This document shows positions 22,895 to 35,228 of a stretch of DNA of 64,000 nt, in pieces. Numbering within the stretch: position 1 is the first letter of the stretch; every line of letters begins with the position of its first letter. The translations under genes were made by a program, and so were the position numbers. Under the pieces are notes generated by a model that was not told where the DNA came from, searched no databases, and saw nothing but the letters and a program-made list of their open reading frames with translations. The stretch is from Pegea sp. RAD2-039. Lineage: Eukaryota; Chordata; Thaliacea; Salpida; Salpidae. Where the stretch lies: NCBI GenBank assembly GCA_034620365.1, contig JAQGEQ010000110.1, positions 657,936 through 721,935 on the forward strand. The letters run 5' to 3'.

Positions 22895-23250
22895 AGTAGT
22901 TAACTTACCCACCTATCATATATGAGATGGTTGGTTTGAGGCCAGGTGGGCACATATTTGCGACAAAGAAAGTCCATACAAAACCCGGATAAGATGACTT
23001 CTTTAGGCTGGTTAATAACAACATTTCTTGTAGATACAAAGCTCCGAGTTGGTCTAAACCGGAGTTTGAGCCTCGTGGGCAGTTTGTTGCTGTATTCAGT
23101 GTCGTTCTGGCTGCTCTTATAACGCCAGTCGGGTTCAGCTGCATCAGTCCGTTTTTGCACTGCGTAACCTTATTGATGTACAGACATAGGTAACAACTGG
23201 ATCTCCGTAATTTCTGTTCTAGAATACATACATGGCTGTTTTCGGCCAAA
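22895..23250 (-). other. GC-rich island with two long overlapping open frames
   Basis: Stands out from the AT-rich surroundings. On the minus strand two frames stay open (23249-22905 and 23160-22900), neither resembling a protein I know. Near 22912-22918 the minus strand has a consensus splice donor GGTGGGTAAGT, and AG acceptors with pyrimidine runs lie upstream (for example TTTTTCTAG about 23270). It could be a noncoding exon, a SINE or a transposon remnant. No tRNA-like B box is convincing. Confidence 0.4.
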
Positions 23251-24162
23251 GCATGCCAAAAAGCATTAACTTCCTAGAAAAATTACTTCTATAAGTAGAC
23301 TCATTTGTTCATCATTTTAATGGTTATATTTAATACAACCAATATTTGTCAACTTTTCTTTCGCCTAATATTTCTGGTAAATATTTTTTCGTATATTAAT
23401 AATGATTTCATTCAGTAAATCCCAAAAAATATTTAATTATTATTGATATCTATAAATAACACAACCAGGTTTTTTTAAATATTTAAAAGCTTCATAAAAA
23501 GTACTTATTTGTCAAATCTGATTTTTGTATTTTATGTCCTTCATGTGGAGTTTCAATGGTTTATTTTTTTAATTTTTCTCCTGTTATTAAATAAATTAGT
23601 ATGTTTAGAAAATTGATAAATGTAATGACCTAAGATTCGAATTTTTAGTTGTTTTGATAAAAAAGAATTAGTATTGTGTAATCAATCAATATTTTTATGT
23701 AAACTTCTAAAAAAAATATTAATTTAAGCAACAATCAAAATTATATTATCACTTGCTACTAGAAGTAACTTTAAAAATTTCTATCACAACTATAAATTTT
23801 ATTTACAAGATATTTGCATGACTTTTATGTTTGTTTTTGAATTGCATATTTATTTTAAAGTTGTTATTTTTATAATTAATATTTTTATAACTAATAAAGA
23901 TTAGTTTTTATTATGTGCATTTAATACAGTTCTAGTTTTACAAATCTTTTTAGCTTTTTATGATTACATTTCATATATAGTTAGATTTTTTCATATTTTG
24001 TTTCTATTAATAACTGTTATATTATTATAAGTAGTTTGTTTGTTTAAAGTTTTAATATGAATATATGAAAGTATGATGAATAATAACTTTTATAGTTATT
24101 TAATAAATAAAAAATTGTTTTATTAGATTTAGTTAATGATTTTGATATAAATAAACTTCAAT
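23251..24162. other. AT-rich spacer upstream of OPA3
   Basis: No gene or repeat seen. It presumably contains the OPA3 promoter. TTTTATTAG just before 24127 could be a splice acceptor for the first OPA3 exon. Confidence 0.3.
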
Positions 24163-25275
24163 ATGGTGGCTGGAATTCCTATGGCAAAGTTTTTACCAGA
24201 ATTATTTAAAACCATGACTAAACCATTAGTAAACATAATTAAGAAGAATGTTTCTAAAAGTGATTATTGGTGTAATTCAGTTTTTATTCCTATGGCTCAA
24301 AGTAAGACTAAACTCTGATATTTTGTGATATTATAAGCAGATACTTTAGTTAAGAGTATTGTTGAAAACTGATAGTAGATATACAAGAATGCAGCTCTTT
24401 TTTATCTTTATAGTTTCTAAATGTGCTAGGTTTTATTTTTTTTCAATTTATTTATATTTTTCTTAACTTAGTTATAATGATCTGTATTTGATATATTAAT
24501 TTATACAATTAGTTTTTGATTTACTAACATTTTTCAATAGATTTATTGAATATCAGCAAAAACAAATCCATTTTAATTTGTTTTATTTAAATTGCAGTAT
24601 CCTAGTTAAATAGTAAATCCAAAATTTATTTCAGCTTTTTATAAGTTAAAATAGAAGCAAATGGTGTTAGGTGTTCCTTTGGCTAAGGCATTGCCTCTTG
24701 TATTAAAAGTGGTGACAAAACCTGTAATTGAGACACTGAAAAAAAAAGTTCGTAAAAACCCTAATTGGGAGAATAGTGTATTTCTACCTATTGCTAGGGG
24801 TAAGTGATAAACTGGCACAATTTGGTGGTGGGGGCTTATATAAATTCCAATTTGATAAAATATTTGTTATTTAGTCTTAATACTGTATCATCTTACAGGC
24901 TACAACAAAATGTCTTTGCGACTTCGGTTATATTCACAAGGATTGAAACGAAACAAGGAACAATTAGAACGATCTGCACATATGACTGATGAAGCTGCAT
25001 TGGATTTAGGAGCCGAACTCGTAGCTAATACTGCTACCCTTTTTATTGGTCTTGTTGCAATTGCGATGCAACAATCGCTATCCTCTGCATCAGAAAAGAA
25101 GAAGAAAGAGGAATTAGAAGAAAAAGAAAGAGATAAACGAGAAGAGATAGAACATTTAAAAGCAACAGTTTTGGATTTAGGAATAACTTTGGAACATTTA
25201 GATACGAAAATACGTGAAATGAATCGAACTATTTTATCTATGAGTGCTTACAATAAAGCTTCTAAAGAGAAGTGA
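24163..25275 (+). CDS. OPA3: OPA3-like mitochondrial protein with alternative first exons
   Basis: OPA3 family protein, located at mitochondrial membranes and linked to mitochondrial shape and optic atrophy in vertebrates. Form 1 joins 24163-24301 to 24899-25275 (516 bases, 171 residues; human OPA3 has 179). The N-terminus MVAGIPMAKFLPELFKTMTK matches the conserved OPA3 start. The common second exon holds AALDLGAELVANTATLFIGL, the conserved hydrophobic segment, and then a charged coiled coil rich in Lys/Glu (about residues 110-160). A second first exon (24661-24799) has the same length and the same splice phase and can replace the first. The gene converges with CCDC61, whose stop is 345 bases away. 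Confidence 0.9.
24661..24799 (+). CDS. OPA3: OPA3 alternative first exon
   Basis: Starts with ATG and reads MVLGVPLAKALPLVLKVVTK, then VRKNPNWENSVFLPIAR, clearly a diverged copy of the 24163-24301 exon. It is exactly 139 bases like the other, ends in a GTAAGT donor, and leaves one base (G) that completes Gly with the shared exon at 24899, where the other leaves A and gives Ser. A TTTATTTCAG lies 26 bases before its ATG, which could serve as a trans-splice or internal-exon acceptor. Confidence 0.85.
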
Positions 25276-25619
25276 CAACTTAACAGCTGTTTTTAGGAGG
25301 TGATTTATGTAAAACTGTTCTTTTTATTTGCGATCATATAAGAAATAAAATCACAAAATTCCTGTGTCTAATCCACAACGTAAACATTTTTCCTATGATT
25401 CAAACAAACACTCGAAACATATTTCTATATTCACTTTTATAAAATTAAAAACAAAATAAAAACAGTTTCAGTTTAATTCCATAAAAAAAACTTGATTTAA
25501 CAGTAAGTTTCGATCAGAGCTTCTACACAGAAAATGGTGAAAGATAGATCAGTCAAAACAGCCTTGCACCTAAAGCTCAATAAACAACATCCGGGCTGTT
25601 TACAAGAAGTCAAATTTAA
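25276..25619. other. Convergent 3' flanks of OPA3 and CCDC61
   Basis: Shared 3' region between two converging genes. AATAAA-like sequences occur on both strands (AAATAAAATCAC near 25345, and in the 25455-25460 area). No further feature. Confidence 0.35.
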
Positions 25620-28398
25620 TCATCTATCTTCAATTTCTTTCATATACTGCTGTAAGGCATCTAATCTTGCATCTATCTCATCCATATCAGTATCGCGTCT
25701 TCTTGATCCCTGCTTATGATGACGTGAAATTGAATCAGAAGTGATGATGTCATCATCACTTTCCTGGTAGCTAAACTTGCTTCTGTTGATAGAAGATTTT
25801 GAAAACGATTTGTTGAGAGTCGATGTTTTACCTTCTAGTTCTCGATCCTCTATTTGATGAATTTCTGCTTTCTAAAGATGAGTTTCTACTGAATTCACTT
25901 CGAGGATACAAAGGAGCTCTTGTTTTATTTCGACTTCTTGTTCTTCCTCTTTCATAAGAAGAGTCTTCATGTAATCTGCCACGAATTTGTCGCTTCCTGG
26001 ATTCTAACCAATCAGAGAGAAGAACGACATCACAAAGCTACAGACCTCCTTTCTTCACTTTCTTGTAATTTCTTCTTTCGATCTTCGTTGTATTTGGTCG
26101 GATTGAATCTTCTGAACTGCGGAGTTGGAGTCCGGCTCCTGGAAGATCGGATTCAGAAAGAAAAGTAGAAAGGAGTTTTTACTTTGGTGTTTCTTTCCGA
26201 AAGCTGGATTTTGAAGGAGGTCTCTTTGAGTTAGATGTTGATCTTCTGTTTGAGCGGTAGGATCCTTGTTGTGATGTTGCAGATGATGAACGGTCCCTAA
26301 ATGAAACTACCGACTTCCTGCCGTTTGTTGAATTCCTCGAGTTACTTCTTGCATAGTTGGAAGTTCTTGAAGAGTAACCACCAGATGGCGCAGGTGTTCG
26401 ACTAGAACATAGAAGTCAAAGACATGAAGATCTGGAAAGACTTACCTTCGTTTGTAAGTATTCAGTTCATTTGTTAGACTTTTTACACGAAGTTGTAAGC
26501 TTCGTTCTTTTGCTGAAAGCTCCTTGACCTGTTGTAGTATGTGTGTTTGTTGGCAGTTTGTAACTCATATGACTTTGATTACCTCATTTGTGAGTCTTTT
26601 ACACTCGGAGGTTTTTTTTGATAATTGTCGTTGGAATTTATTTTTCTCTTTCAACATTTCGTGTTCAAGATTTTGAACAACTTTCTTTAAAATTTTCACC
26701 TGAAAAACGAGATATTCAAAATTCAATTTTATTTATTTTTATTCATATTTTAATTGAACAAACCTCTTTTGAATATTGAATTTTATCAGTTTTACTTTTT
26801 GATTCACTTTTTAAAAGCTCATATGCTGAACATAAATCACTTTTTTCTTGCATTAACAGATCGTAACTAGAAAAGCAAAAAATCCTCTTTTACAAAACGT
26901 TGCGAGGCTACTTTTTGTAACTCACTCTTTCTTCAGTTTCTCTAGACTTAAACTTGAAGCTGAAGGATTTCTACCCGACCTAAGCTTACAAATTTCTTCA
27001 TTTAATTCATGAACAAGTTGTTGTAAGTGAGCAGGGTCAGGTTTGCCGAGAAAGGGTAGAGGTAGAGGGTAATGTATCCTGAAAAAAGTTAGTTAAGATA
27101 TTGAATTGATGACACAAAAGTTACCTGTCAAATTCAACTGAATATATCAAAATAAGATAACGTTTGTTCTCTTGTTGTTTACAAACTGGAGTTTTATGTC
27201 TAGTTTTTGCTTTTCCTGTTTTTCTATTCCTGAGAGCTTCTAAGTCAGAGAGTGTTAAAAGATCAAGGGACACTGAATCTGTTGACTGAAAAAGTTTTGA
27301 TAAACTTGATGTGCAATTTATATGATGTTCTAGTTTCAATTAATCTGTTAAGGACAAAGTAAAGTTACAAACCTTGTCCAAAGCACTTTCTAACATGGAC
27401 ACAAATACTGAAAATTGTTTAAAATTTCCAGTTTTCTTCGTCAGATCTTCAATATCTGAAATAATAAACTTTATTATACTAACTTCAATATTCAACTAGT
27501 ATAAAAAATAGTTCAAATGTTTTAAATTTTAATTATTACACAACAAATACGAACAAATTAAATATTAAACTGTGATTGAACAAGTATTAAACTAATTATT
27601 TACTAATTGAGGTCCTTTACATCAGACCTCAAAGAATACTAAATAATATTTCTAATATAAAATAAATCTTTAAATTAATAGTTAATCATTAAGTTTACTT
27701 CTATTATTCATTCTTTTTATTTTTAAGCAATTACTTAAACTATTTTAACTTAAACTAATGAGTTTATGGAAGTCTTTACATTATTTCAAAGGTAAACTTG
27801 AAAAATTTCTATCAAATGACACTAAAAGTGAACCTTAATGAACTCATAAATCAACCTTCAAAAATCTAAAAAATATTTATAGAAAATTAATGTTTAAAAG
27901 AAATCAATTAAACAGAATTATAGTTTGAATCAAAAAAATAGTTTTGAAAGTAAAAAAATTAGTTTAAACAGTTGATAAGAATTTCAATAGTTTTTTTTTA
28001 AATGATCCAAATGTGGATAGATTCAAATATACAATAAGGTGATCAAATTCAATAAAATACTTTTTTACAATAATTATATATTAATAAGAATTATTAACAA
28101 AAATTCTTCTAAAACATAAATATGAAGCTTATTCAAATGTAATTTATTTTTTTACAAGCTATTTTAAACTTGATTAGATAGCCTAACAAAAATAAAACAA
28201 GCATAAATAAAAATGAAAGTTACAATTTGCATCAAAAGTAGCCTTCCATTGGTCTCCTAACATTTTATCTTCAACACTCAATGTCATTTGGCTCCCATTT
28301 CGATTTAGTTGGACACTGATATTATATTCAACTCCACGAAACAAATATTCTCCTCTTATATAAGTATCCTGAGGAATCATATTTCCAAAGCTAAGCAA
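25620..28398 (-). CDS. CCDC61: CCDC61 (VFL3-type) centriole/basal body protein
   Basis: Coiled-coil protein of centrioles and basal bodies related to algal VFL3, with an XRCC4/SAS-6-like head. Eleven exons: 28398-28224, 27455-27373, 27285-27125, 27078-26926, 26866-26764, 26699-26583, 26528-26446, 26401-26183, 26138-26046, 25996-25832, 25782-25620; total 1515 bases, 504 residues (human 512). The head reads YLFRGVEYNISV, VEDKMLGDQWKATFDA, IEDLTKKTGNFKQFSVF, SVSLDLLTLSDLEALRNRK and KRYLILIYSVEFDRIHYPLP. Then comes a coiled coil (about residues 205-330), an Arg/Ser-rich linker, FRRFNPTKYNEDRKKK, and the C-terminal EIDARLDALQQYMKEIEDR. Three of the last introns are only about 44-50 bases. The start could also be the Met at 28380. 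Confidence 0.93.
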
Positions 28399-31264
28399 AA
28401 AGTTTGATAAAATCTTTAAAACAAAATCAATAGTTAAAACAATTAAGCTTACTAAAACTACTTCAATTTAGATATTTGCAAATTAAAGATAATTAGCAAG
28501 TTTCTAATAATAACTAGAAATCAGTTGATAAGTTAACTGATAAAACTATTCAGATATTTAGTATAATTGATATACTTAAAAGTGACATTTTAATAACTTT
28601 TATACATACTTCATTTATGTATGCTTTGCATAAAAACTATACAATAAAGTTAAAATTAGTTAAACCACTATAAGTTATTAAAATAATTTATACTGTTAGT
28701 CTAAAAACAAATAATTTATACAACTTAGAAAATAAATATTTAAACAAAAAATTATAGCCTCAATCATACATTTCATACATACAACTCTTAATGCAATACT
28801 ATAAATAAATACAATATAAATTTTACATTTATTTACCAACAATCTTTTAGAAAATAGAATTATCAAATTTTATTATTAAAAATAATCGATGAAGAAACCG
28901 TATCACTTTTACGTTAACCGTTATTGTAAAGCCGAATTATGTAAACAAAATCTAAACTGCCGCTGCGATTATGGTGTTGCCAAGCAGCATTTTTAAATAA
29001 CAGGTGCAAGACTACTTCTTCGTTTTAATTGAGATAAGTAGAGTAACTTATTTAGTTGGTGCTTTCCTGTATTTGCTAGAAGCAAACGAGTCTACAGTAC
29101 ATTTGACCATCAAGCTCACGATTTATTCATAGGGAAGCTTTTCTCGGTATTGTTGTCCATGGAGCTTTACAGGTCAAAATGCTAAACTAACTTAGGCAAT
29201 AATTTGTTAAATTTTTACAATCATTAGAGTAGAAACGAGAGACGCTAGTTAATAACTTAAAGTAAATTTTACGCTGCTAAATGAGTTACTCGGATACTTC
29301 TAAAATATTGTTTAAAAATAAACTACAAAAGTTGTATCAAAAATTAACTAAGAAATATGTTAGCTTGTTTATAAAATGAGTTAAATAACGGTTTATGATT
29401 TTATGTTGGCAATAAATATAGGCAATGTACAGAGGCAGTCTCTCTCACTCTTAAATGTTTAATCTATTATACTGAGTTTACACAATTTTTGTGATAACAA
29501 ACTAGACTAGTTATATTTTAATTGCAAGCTTAAAATTTTGTTTTACTGAAATGTGATGTGCTTAAATAATACTTGAGTGGATAGTATAAATTTGCAATGA
29601 AAATGTGGAATTAAACAAATCCAATAAAAGATCTATAGCATAACTTAAATGGCTACAATCATTATTCTCCAGCACCAAGGAGTAAGCTTCATTTTAAAGC
29701 TTCAATTAATTAAGAATAACTTAAATCGTGCGCACTAAACAAAAATCAAGTTAAAAGATATGTAGATATATTTAGTATTTTCACGTATAATAATTGCTCG
29801 AATAACCCAAGCAAAATATTGAAATGTGAAAATGTGTCCCATCGACTTTTTGATAGGTGTTTTGAATATGCAAAGTTATGCTTACGGGTTATATTATTAT
29901 ATTAACACGATGCCAAGTGTCAGTAATATTAGTAATAGTTATGTTTGCACAAAATTCTCATTTTCTAAAATCTAATTATATTTAGATTTCAGTTTTATTA
30001 TTTCTTTTCTAAATTTAAATGAGTTGATGGCACTACTTGTGTACTGCTAATGGCTTACGCTTGTAGATAACTTTGTAAATAATATACTTTTTGTATTTTG
30101 ACCATTTTAGTAAGTTCCTTTTCAAAACTACCTGATTAAGTCAGAATTTCTAAATAATAACGCATCATAGGTGATACTTCTAGAACTATAAGGTTTTTCG
30201 TCAGTCATTTTGTTACCTTCAGTATATATTTCTCCATATTAAAGAAATTATTTTCTTTTTTGTATAGTCTTGAAGTGTAGTTATATTATTTTGTTAAAGA
30301 TTTTATCTAAAAGGTTTAAACTTGACATCAAATAGCTGTTTAAAAGTTTTATTATTTTATAACTTTTATGTTGTTTATTATTTGTAATAATACTTAGACT
30401 CTTATTTCATTAATGTTTTTCTTAAAAGAATAAATTTTCTGTTCTGTCCTTAATCTTTGTATTTTTTTTAATCTAAAACTTTCAATTTTTGTTTGAATTA
30501 AGAAAGTTACTTGATATTTTTAGAATTTTTAAACTACTACAACATAAAAATGTTTGTAAATGTTTGTTTGAAAATAAACAAAATACCTAAATTAACAATT
30601 GTTGCTTAGCTTTTTGTTTCAAAAACCAAATAGTTAAAATGAAAACTTTAAATCTAATTTTAAATTCTATTATTAAACATTTTATCAATAATTTATGTTC
30701 AGATAAACTTTGCTTATATCGAACTGAGTTTTAGTTAAACTTTATCATCTTCTGCTTATAAATGTTTAAGTCATGTTATGAATTGAATCTATTTTAGTTT
30801 TGTTGTACTAATATTGGCATACTAATGTTGATATTATATATCAAGTGTATATATGGAATAATATTTCTGTTCTTTTAGTAAAGCTAGATAAAAATAGTAA
30901 TTTAGTTTCTTCATTTTTTAATTCGAAGTTTTTAGATTTAATTTTGTTTACTTATTTTGTACTTTTGATTAATAACTTAATTAGTGTTTCCATTTTTCTT
31001 TTCTTCATAAAATATGTTGAACTATGATATTTAAAACTTTTTTCATTATCTTTCTGCTCATATTGTTTCTATTGTTCATCGCTATAAAAGGTATATAATT
31101 TGTCATCTGCAGCCATGTATTGAATAAAATAAATATTATTTCTAGATTTTCATAATAATATGAAATTTTTTCTCAGAAATTATTTCATTTATTAATCAAA
31201 GTTTATTTTTTTAGGCTCAAATTCCAATTGTTTTATAAAAGCTATCATAAAACTAGGTTTTAAG
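28399..31264. other. Divergent intergenic region between CCDC61 and ARL6IP1
   Basis: Holds both promoters. 28955-29160 is less AT-rich and may be promoter or 5' exon sequence. Near 29150-29190 is a short dispersed repeat (GCTTTACAGGTCAAAATGCTAAA) related to sites near 48735 and 57915. Near 31080-31135 is a member of the CAGCCATG dispersed repeat. A TTTTTTTAG at 31207-31215 lies about 50 bases before the ARL6IP1 start. Small ORFs here look random. Confidence 0.4.
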
Positions 31265-31852
31265 ATGGATGATACAGAAGTGAAGGCTTTTATTGGGAAA
31301 GAAAGCTCCTTAAAATCGAATCTTACTTCATGGCGTGAGTTTATAGTCTTGGCAAGCAAACTGATGAAATGGGAACAACCATATTATCCTTTTATAGTAT
31401 TTGCTGTAGTCACATTTAAGTTTCTCTTCATCTGGTATATGGACCCTTCTTTTGTCACTGGTGTGTCCTTGTTTATGCTTTTCATGTTTCTTATGGATTA
31501 TGCAATCCCTTTTTTATCCCCTTTAATCTTTCCACCAGCTGGATGGAACAGCTCTAAAGAGAAAGAATTTTCTTCAGCTTGTAACGGATTGCAAGAGGCT
31601 AAAAGTGCTCTTAAAAATCTTTCTGGTTACCTGAAAGATCTAAAATATTCTAACCCATGGTTGTATGTGGCTGTCTTCTCTGTCTCACTTAGTACTTTGG
31701 CATGGCTTGGAAATCAGATGCATAATTTGATGTTGCTTTATTTTGCTGTTCTTGTTTTGACATCTTTGCCAGGTCTTGCCAGTCATGGTTGTCTTCAAAA
31801 AGGATCTGCTTCCGCTAAAAAGTTTTTTGGAAGAAAGAATAAAGCAAATTAA
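31265..31852 (+). CDS. ARL6IP1: ARL6IP1-like ER-shaping membrane protein
   Basis: Endoplasmic reticulum membrane protein with reticulon-like hairpins that shapes ER tubules and binds ARL6-type GTPases. The 195 residues (human 203) align throughout: WREFIVLASKLMKWEQPYYP, a first hydrophobic pair (about residues 40-95), YMDPSFVTGVSLFMLFMFL and MDYAIPFLSPLIF, then WNSSKEKEFSSAC, and a second pair (about 132-175) with AWLGNQMHNLMLLYF and LPGLASHGCLQKG. It ends in a basic tail (RKNKAN). The coding part is one exon. An acceptor-like AG upstream suggests a spliced or trans-spliced leader. Confidence 0.92.
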   Translation: MDDTEVKAFIGKESSLKSNLTSWREFIVLASKLMKWEQPYYPFIVFAVVTFKFLFIWYMDPSFVTGVSLFMLFMFLMDYAIPFLSPLIFPPAGWNSSKEKEFSSACNGLQEAKSALKNLSGYLKDLKYSNPWLYVAVFSVSLSTLAWLGNQMHNLMLLYFAVLVLTSLPGLASHGCLQKGSASAKKFFGRKNKAN

Positions 31853-32783
31853 TATTTCTTGTCGTCATCATACTGTACAGAACTTTTGAGTAATTTTCTG
31901 AGATGTTTCTGAAGCTTTTAAAGAATGATTCTATGATAGTTTTTAATGATGTTACATTTTATTAATACTTTTAGGAGCATGGTGTTGATTCAAACATTTC
32001 GTTCTTCATTGTCATCAGATTTTAGTTTGAAATATTTTTAGAAATTTTTTAGTGATAAAGATAAAAGTTTTATTGTAACAAAACAAACTTCCTGTTTTAA
32101 TTCTATAATCGTTTAGTGAATAAAATTCAGTTTTTAACTTTTTAAAAGAATATATCTTCTTGATTCTTCTTCAATTACTTGTACTTCTCAGAATTTTCTT
32201 TGCTTATATACAAAATATTTTAAGTTTGTGTAAGCGCTTTGAGATTCTATATATCTTTATATATTTTATTTTCTTCATAATCTATAAAAGCTTCTCATGT
32301 TTCCTTAGTACTTTTCTTAAATGTACTCATATAGCACAAATAAAAAAAAACTTTCTTAGAGTTCTTGCCTGTGACTTATATTATCTGAAATTTCCACTTG
32401 TAAATAATCTCAACAATTTCTATTTCAAAAATTTTATTCAAAATTGTTCTACTATTCAAAGAACATAAAACTGTTCTAAGATTTGTATGATAATTATAGC
32501 TCTTATTTGCAGTATGTCTTACATATTTTGATTTAAAAGGATATTTTAATTTGTATAAATATTTTGTAATGTGATATAGGCTGTAAAATATGTTAGTTTT
32601 TACAGCAATAAAGTTTATTAAATGTAAATTGGCATGTAAATTTAAATGTTGAAAATGTGAAATATTTGTTATTAAAACTTCAATATATTCTAATTGAAAA
32701 TTTATCAAATATTTTGTGAAATACAAATATTAGTGTATGTTTGTTGTTTAGAGTTTTTTTCTTAAATTTGATGGCTTTTAATT
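31853..32783. other. Spacer between ARL6IP1 and VTI1
   Basis: AT-rich, containing the ARL6IP1 3' UTR (for example AATAAA near 32118) and presumably the VTI1 promoter. The two open stretches around 32.2-32.7 kb, on opposite strands, are low-complexity and not credible genes. Confidence 0.4.
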
Positions 32784-35228
32784 ATGGTGGATTGTTTATA
32801 TGAAGAAATTAGAAAGAAGATTGACTCTCTATTCAATGAAACTAAATTACTGATGAAAGATTCGACAGCAACTAATGGAGGTACACTTTACACTTTGAAG
32901 AAATGTATTTTAAATCAAATGGAGTCTTATTTATAATAATTCAAATACAACATCTGTTTCCTAATTTCATAAAACATTTTAATACTTTATCAATATTTTA
33001 TAATTTTAACTCTTTAAAACTGTAATTATAGTTTATGTTCATTTAGATAAAACAGTTCAGCCACTAATTTGTTTCTTTTTATGTAAAGATTTATTAAAAC
33101 AATGAATAAAAAAGAAGTTTTTGTCTTCAGAATGTAAGCAACGAAAGGAAAAAATGATTGAGAGGAAGCTATATGAGATTGAAACTTTGGTAATTATCAT
33201 TTAATACAAGTAGAGTAATAATTGAATGTTGAAATTGCTTTAAAGATGCTCAAATAATTTAACTTCTGTCTTTCGTATCTCTGCAATGGTTGTCTTTTGA
33301 TTTTTCCTCGAAGTAGTTTCACTATCAACAGATCATCTTTTTAAAGTAGATGAACTTTGTGAAAGAAAATAGATGTAGATGTCATTGGCTTTTTTAATAA
33401 TCAAAAAGGGTTTTGAGGTAGATTTTATGATTGCCTCATTTATTTTTCTAATGTTTATTGTGTTCAGGTTGATATATTTAACATTACTTAAAAGTCTGAT
33501 ATTTTTAAAACGATGAAGAACTTTTAGTCTGAAGTGTATTTAACATTTTCGATTTGTTTTTAGTATTTTTTCAGTTTTTTTTAAAATGTTTTTATAGAAA
33601 AGTTAGTTGAGTTTTTAATTATTTTCTGGAAATTGTTTTCTGTGGGTTGCTTTTGTGAAGCTTTTAGTTTAATATTCAAACATTCAACTCTATCAACTAA
33701 TAATCATTTCTAAGTTTTTCTACTGATTAATTTACATAACTTCTAATAGTTCATCTTTAGATCAAAGATATGGAAAAAGAATCATTTCAGGCTTCAGCTT
33801 ATATGTACCCATCAATGAAACGAGAAATAAAAAGATTAAAAATGGAACATGAAGTACTGGAAAGAGCTGTGTTAGTGAGTTCCCTTTGATTTTATCTTTC
33901 TGATCTTTATATATCGATCTAAGCTGAATTTATTGAATCGTTTCTGGGTCAATAAAAAAATTTGAAATATATTTCAAGGTTTGTTAAACATCTTTTGATG
34001 TCATATCTCTTCAAGTTTATTTTCAGCTGCAATTCAGTTTAGATAGTTTTTCTTGAATTATTTATCAACCTTTCCTACTTCAACATACATTTGCTCGACT
34101 ACCAAATTATTATTAACAAATGAAGCTTTATTTGCTTCATTGATTTTTAATAGTTTTCAAATTTTCATATTATTTGCTTCTTATTATTATTTTATTGATT
34201 TTTCACAACTCAGTTCAGTATTTCTGGGAAATAGTTTCAACTTTTCACCTTTCAAGTTCACATCTTTCTCAGTATTTTCATATTTTACAGACTTTTATAT
34301 AAATATTTATAATTTATGCTAAAAGCTTAAAAAGCATAAGATATTTAAAGTATTAAACTAATATATTTTCTTTCAGCAAAAGCAACAGCTTTATATTAGA
34401 AAAACTTCTTATGGAGGTTGTAATCAATCTTCTATTTCGCCAGTGAGTCAAATCCTTTTGTAATCAGCTTCATGCACTGATAATGTCACTTCAAATATAT
34501 TATCTCTTTTATATTAAACTAATTTCATTTTTTTCATTTCTTTACCAAAAATTTAAATGATCATTAAAATATTTATAAAGTTATTTAATTTTCAAAATCA
34601 TCTTGAATGTAGTTAGTTTCATTAAAATCAGATGAAAAATTTTCTATAAATATTCAAGATTGTAAAAAGTTGTCGCAATCTTCATTTTATTCTTTCATAA
34701 TCTTTTCCAAACCATTTCATCAGATGTTTACCAAAAATTCAAATTTATTTATTTGAAAATAAATATTTCAAGAAGATTTCCCAAATTAAAATTTTCCATC
34801 TTGTCCGTTTAGGCTGTCAAACTAAAAGAAGAGAAAACTCCTCTTCTTCAAGATCAACATCATGACGATTGCTCTTCAACTATTTTAGCAAGAAGTAACA
34901 AAGTAGCTTCTGAAAGTGTAGAAATTGGTCACCAACTTCTATCAGAACTGGACGAGCAACGAAACCAACTACTACATGCTAGGACTACTGTGAGTTTCTC
35001 AATTCGCGTTTAATTATGACGTCACTTCCTTTACTGATATAATTTTAACCGGATGTTACGTGATCTACTAAAATGTAAATAAACTACTTACAGTTAGGTG
35101 ACAACCAACAATCCTCCTCTTACCTCATTCGTCTTTTCTTCATCAACAAGTACTTCCTCTATTGTTTGATTTTTGCTGAACTATCTAGTATCGTGATCGT
35201 GGTTTATTTCCGTTTCTTTCGTACCTAA
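32784..35228 (+). CDS. VTI1: VTI1-type Qb SNARE
   Basis: Tail-anchored Qb SNARE of Golgi, endosome and lysosome fusion. Six exons: 32784-32880, 33131-33189, 33761-33874, 34377-34442, 34813-34989, 35094-35228; total 648 bases, 215 residues (human VTI1A 217, VTI1B 232). The N-terminal Habc part has the typical IKDMEKESFQASAYMYPSMK block. The SNARE motif includes ILARSNKVASESVEIGHQLL and LSELDEQRNQLLHARTT. The final exon carries SSSYLIRLFFINKYFLYCLI followed by the hydrophobic anchor and FRFFRT. The A or B subtype cannot be told. All junction phases agree. The short last exon was found only by looking for the expected anchor. Confidence 0.9.

Noticed and set aside
22895..23250. tRNA-derived SINE head or tRNA gene
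   Set aside because: GGGTTCAGCTGC is only a weak B-box match and no cloverleaf or A box at proper distance was seen.
32376..32726. 116-codon minus-strand ORF and the 102-codon plus-strand ORF opposite it
   Set aside because: Both are rich in Asn, Ile, Leu and Tyr as expected from AT-rich noncoding DNA, and overlap each other without any recognisable motif.
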